Part shown: positions 62,904 through 64,000 of the stretch, piece by piece
How positions within the stretch are numbered: the stretch's first letter is position 1
Layout: every line of letters starts with the position of its first letter
NCBI GenBank assembly: GCA_039621445.1
Contig: CP154954.1
Span: 39,455,816-39,519,815, forward strand
Direction of reading: 5' to 3'
From: Euglena gracilis
Taxonomy: Eukaryota > Euglenida > Euglenophyceae > Euglenales
DNA length: 64,000 nucleotides
The notes under the pieces: model-generated
What the model saw: only the letters and a program-made list of their open reading frames with translations
Told to the model about the DNA's origin: nothing
Database searches by the model: none
Position numbers and translations under genes: made by a program

Positions 62904-64000
62904 TCACTTCTTGTGCTTGGTGAGCCGCTTGGCCAGGCTCTCCGAGGCGGCCGCCGGCTTGGCGCCGGGCTTGGGCAGCCCGCGGCGGACGGTGCTCCGG
63001 GGCGCCGCAGGCGGGGCGGTACGAGGCGGTGGCGGTGCCGGGGCCTCCTCCTCCTCGGACTCCTCCTCCTCGGACTCCGCCTCCTGCGTCGCCGCCGGTG
63101 CCGAGGCCGCCGCTGCCTGCGACGACGCTGCCTCCGCGGCCACCTTGGCCTTGGATGCCTCGACGATGTGCTTCATCGCCGGGTACTTCTTGGGGTCGAG
63201 GAGGTGGTACGACTTGGGGCCCTTCAGGCTTCAGGGCCTCCCCCGGGCCCGGGGGACGGATCAGTCCCGCCGCCTTCCACCGGGTGTCCTCCTTGGCTCC
63301 CTTGCCCTTGCCCTTGCCCTTGCCCTCCCCCTTCTTCTCCTCCCCCTGCTTCTCCTTCCACTTCTGGGGCACCGGCTTCCGGTACCCGGGGGTGATCTCC
63401 TCGATGGTGTCCTCCTCCTCTTCCTCTTCTCCCTGCTGCACTGGTGGGACCGCGGGAGCTTCGCTGGCGACTGCGGAGGAGGTGTCCGAGCTGTCACTGC
63501 TGCTGCTGCTGCTGCTGCTACTGTCCTCCTCCACCTCCTCCTCCTCCGGGTGGCGGCTGGGCTGGGCCACCGGCGGCGGCACGATGATGGGGCTGGCTCC
63601 GGGTTCGGGCGGGGTCAGCTCCGGGGTCTCCCGGCCGGGGGCGGTCATCTCCACGTCGCCCTCCTCCGGGCTGTCCACCGCCTCGGTCTCCTCCCGTCGG
63701 GGCTTGGGGGCTGGGGGCCTGCTGGGCCTCTTCTCCGGCTCCTTCTTCCGGCGCTTCTTCTTCCGGTCAGCCCCACCCTTCTGGCGCTCCTCCAGCTTCT
63801 GCAGGCGGCGCTGCTCCTGCCGGATCTTGGTCTGGCGGCGCCGCTCCTCGGCCTCCTTGGCCCTCGCCCCGCCTCCTCAGCGGCCAGGCGGAGCTTGTCC
63901 TGCAGGGCGGCGTTCTCCAGGGGGACCCAGAGGGCGTCCCCCCCTTCCAGGGCGGCCAGCAGGAGGGGCAGCATGGCGGAGGCGACGGGCCGGGGCAGGG
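62904..64000 (-). CDS. 3' part of a gene for a charged, low-complexity protein, two frame breaks
   Basis: Minus-strand coding sequence runs off the window at its 5' side and stops at 62904-62906. In order: a hydrophobic LPLLLAALEGGDALWVPLEN region, a basic coiled-coil (KIRQEQRRLQKLEERQ, KKKRRKKEPEKRP), an acidic/Ser-rich tract (EEEEVEEDSSSSSS), EKKGEGKGKGKGKG, a conserved-looking YHLLDPKKYPAMKHIVEASK, a second acidic stretch and AKRLTKHKK. Two breaks occur. One is a missing base in the C run at 63867-63870. The other is an extra copy of a 7-bp unit (CCTGAAG on the coding strand) near 63222-63235. Both may be sequence errors. Nuclear or nucleolar location is a guess from composition. No family recognised. 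Confidence 0.6.

Overview
This window is nuclear DNA from a eukaryote, probably a protist or alga, though I cannot place the lineage. Short GC-rich exons (37-198 bp) lie in long introns with GT..AG borders, and many 3' splice sites are preceded by poly-C rather than poly-T. No bacterial operons, Shine-Dalgarno sites, tRNA, rRNA or CRISPR array could be supported. Most of the window is transposon debris, G/C homopolymers, simple repeats and T-rich dispersed repeats.

Host genes, left to right. (A) 3433-9267 (+): an unrecognised multi-exon gene with four phase-compatible exons and a plausible terminal exon. (B) 15832-35952 (+): a leucine-rich-repeat gene built from eight exons of exactly 84 bp. 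Each exon encodes one 28-residue ribonuclease-inhibitor-type LRR and both borders are phase 1. A C-terminal cap exon and two small last exons follow. (C) 38952-43591 (+): two exon positions duplicated from a VTI1-type SNARE gene, one of them split by an extra intron. (D) 48907-53170 (+): a well-supported VTI1-family Qb-SNARE gene in six exons. (E) 62904-64000 (-): the 3' part of a gene for a highly charged protein, carrying two small frame-breaking indels.

Mobile DNA is layered. Two copies of an apparently non-coding element (27950-32010 and 44083-47436) have perfect 26-bp terminal inverted repeats, 5-bp target duplications and thirteen dispersed TGCGCA-NN-TGCGCA palindromes each. Copy 1 interrupts a Tc1/mariner transposase pseudogene and itself holds a 522-bp MITE with an 8-bp target duplication (hAT-like). 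A 1.37-kb hAT element (40375-41744) keeps its transposase C-terminus, and another hAT transposase fragment lies at 60357-60788. A cluster at 57398-59207 contains four hairpin-ended elements with interiors rich in TTAGGG; two have perfect 8-bp target duplications and one has 7/8. Further families have ends of the form CCCCCCAAATA..TATTTGGGGGG next to TTAA.

The most interesting signals are the palindrome-studded element family, the nested hairpin elements, TIR elements sitting at or inside exon-intron junctions (possible intron creation), and the modular 84-bp LRR exons. Gaps between the listed features hold poly-G/C tracts, T-rich or GGCC-rich degenerate repeats, and nothing else I can identify.
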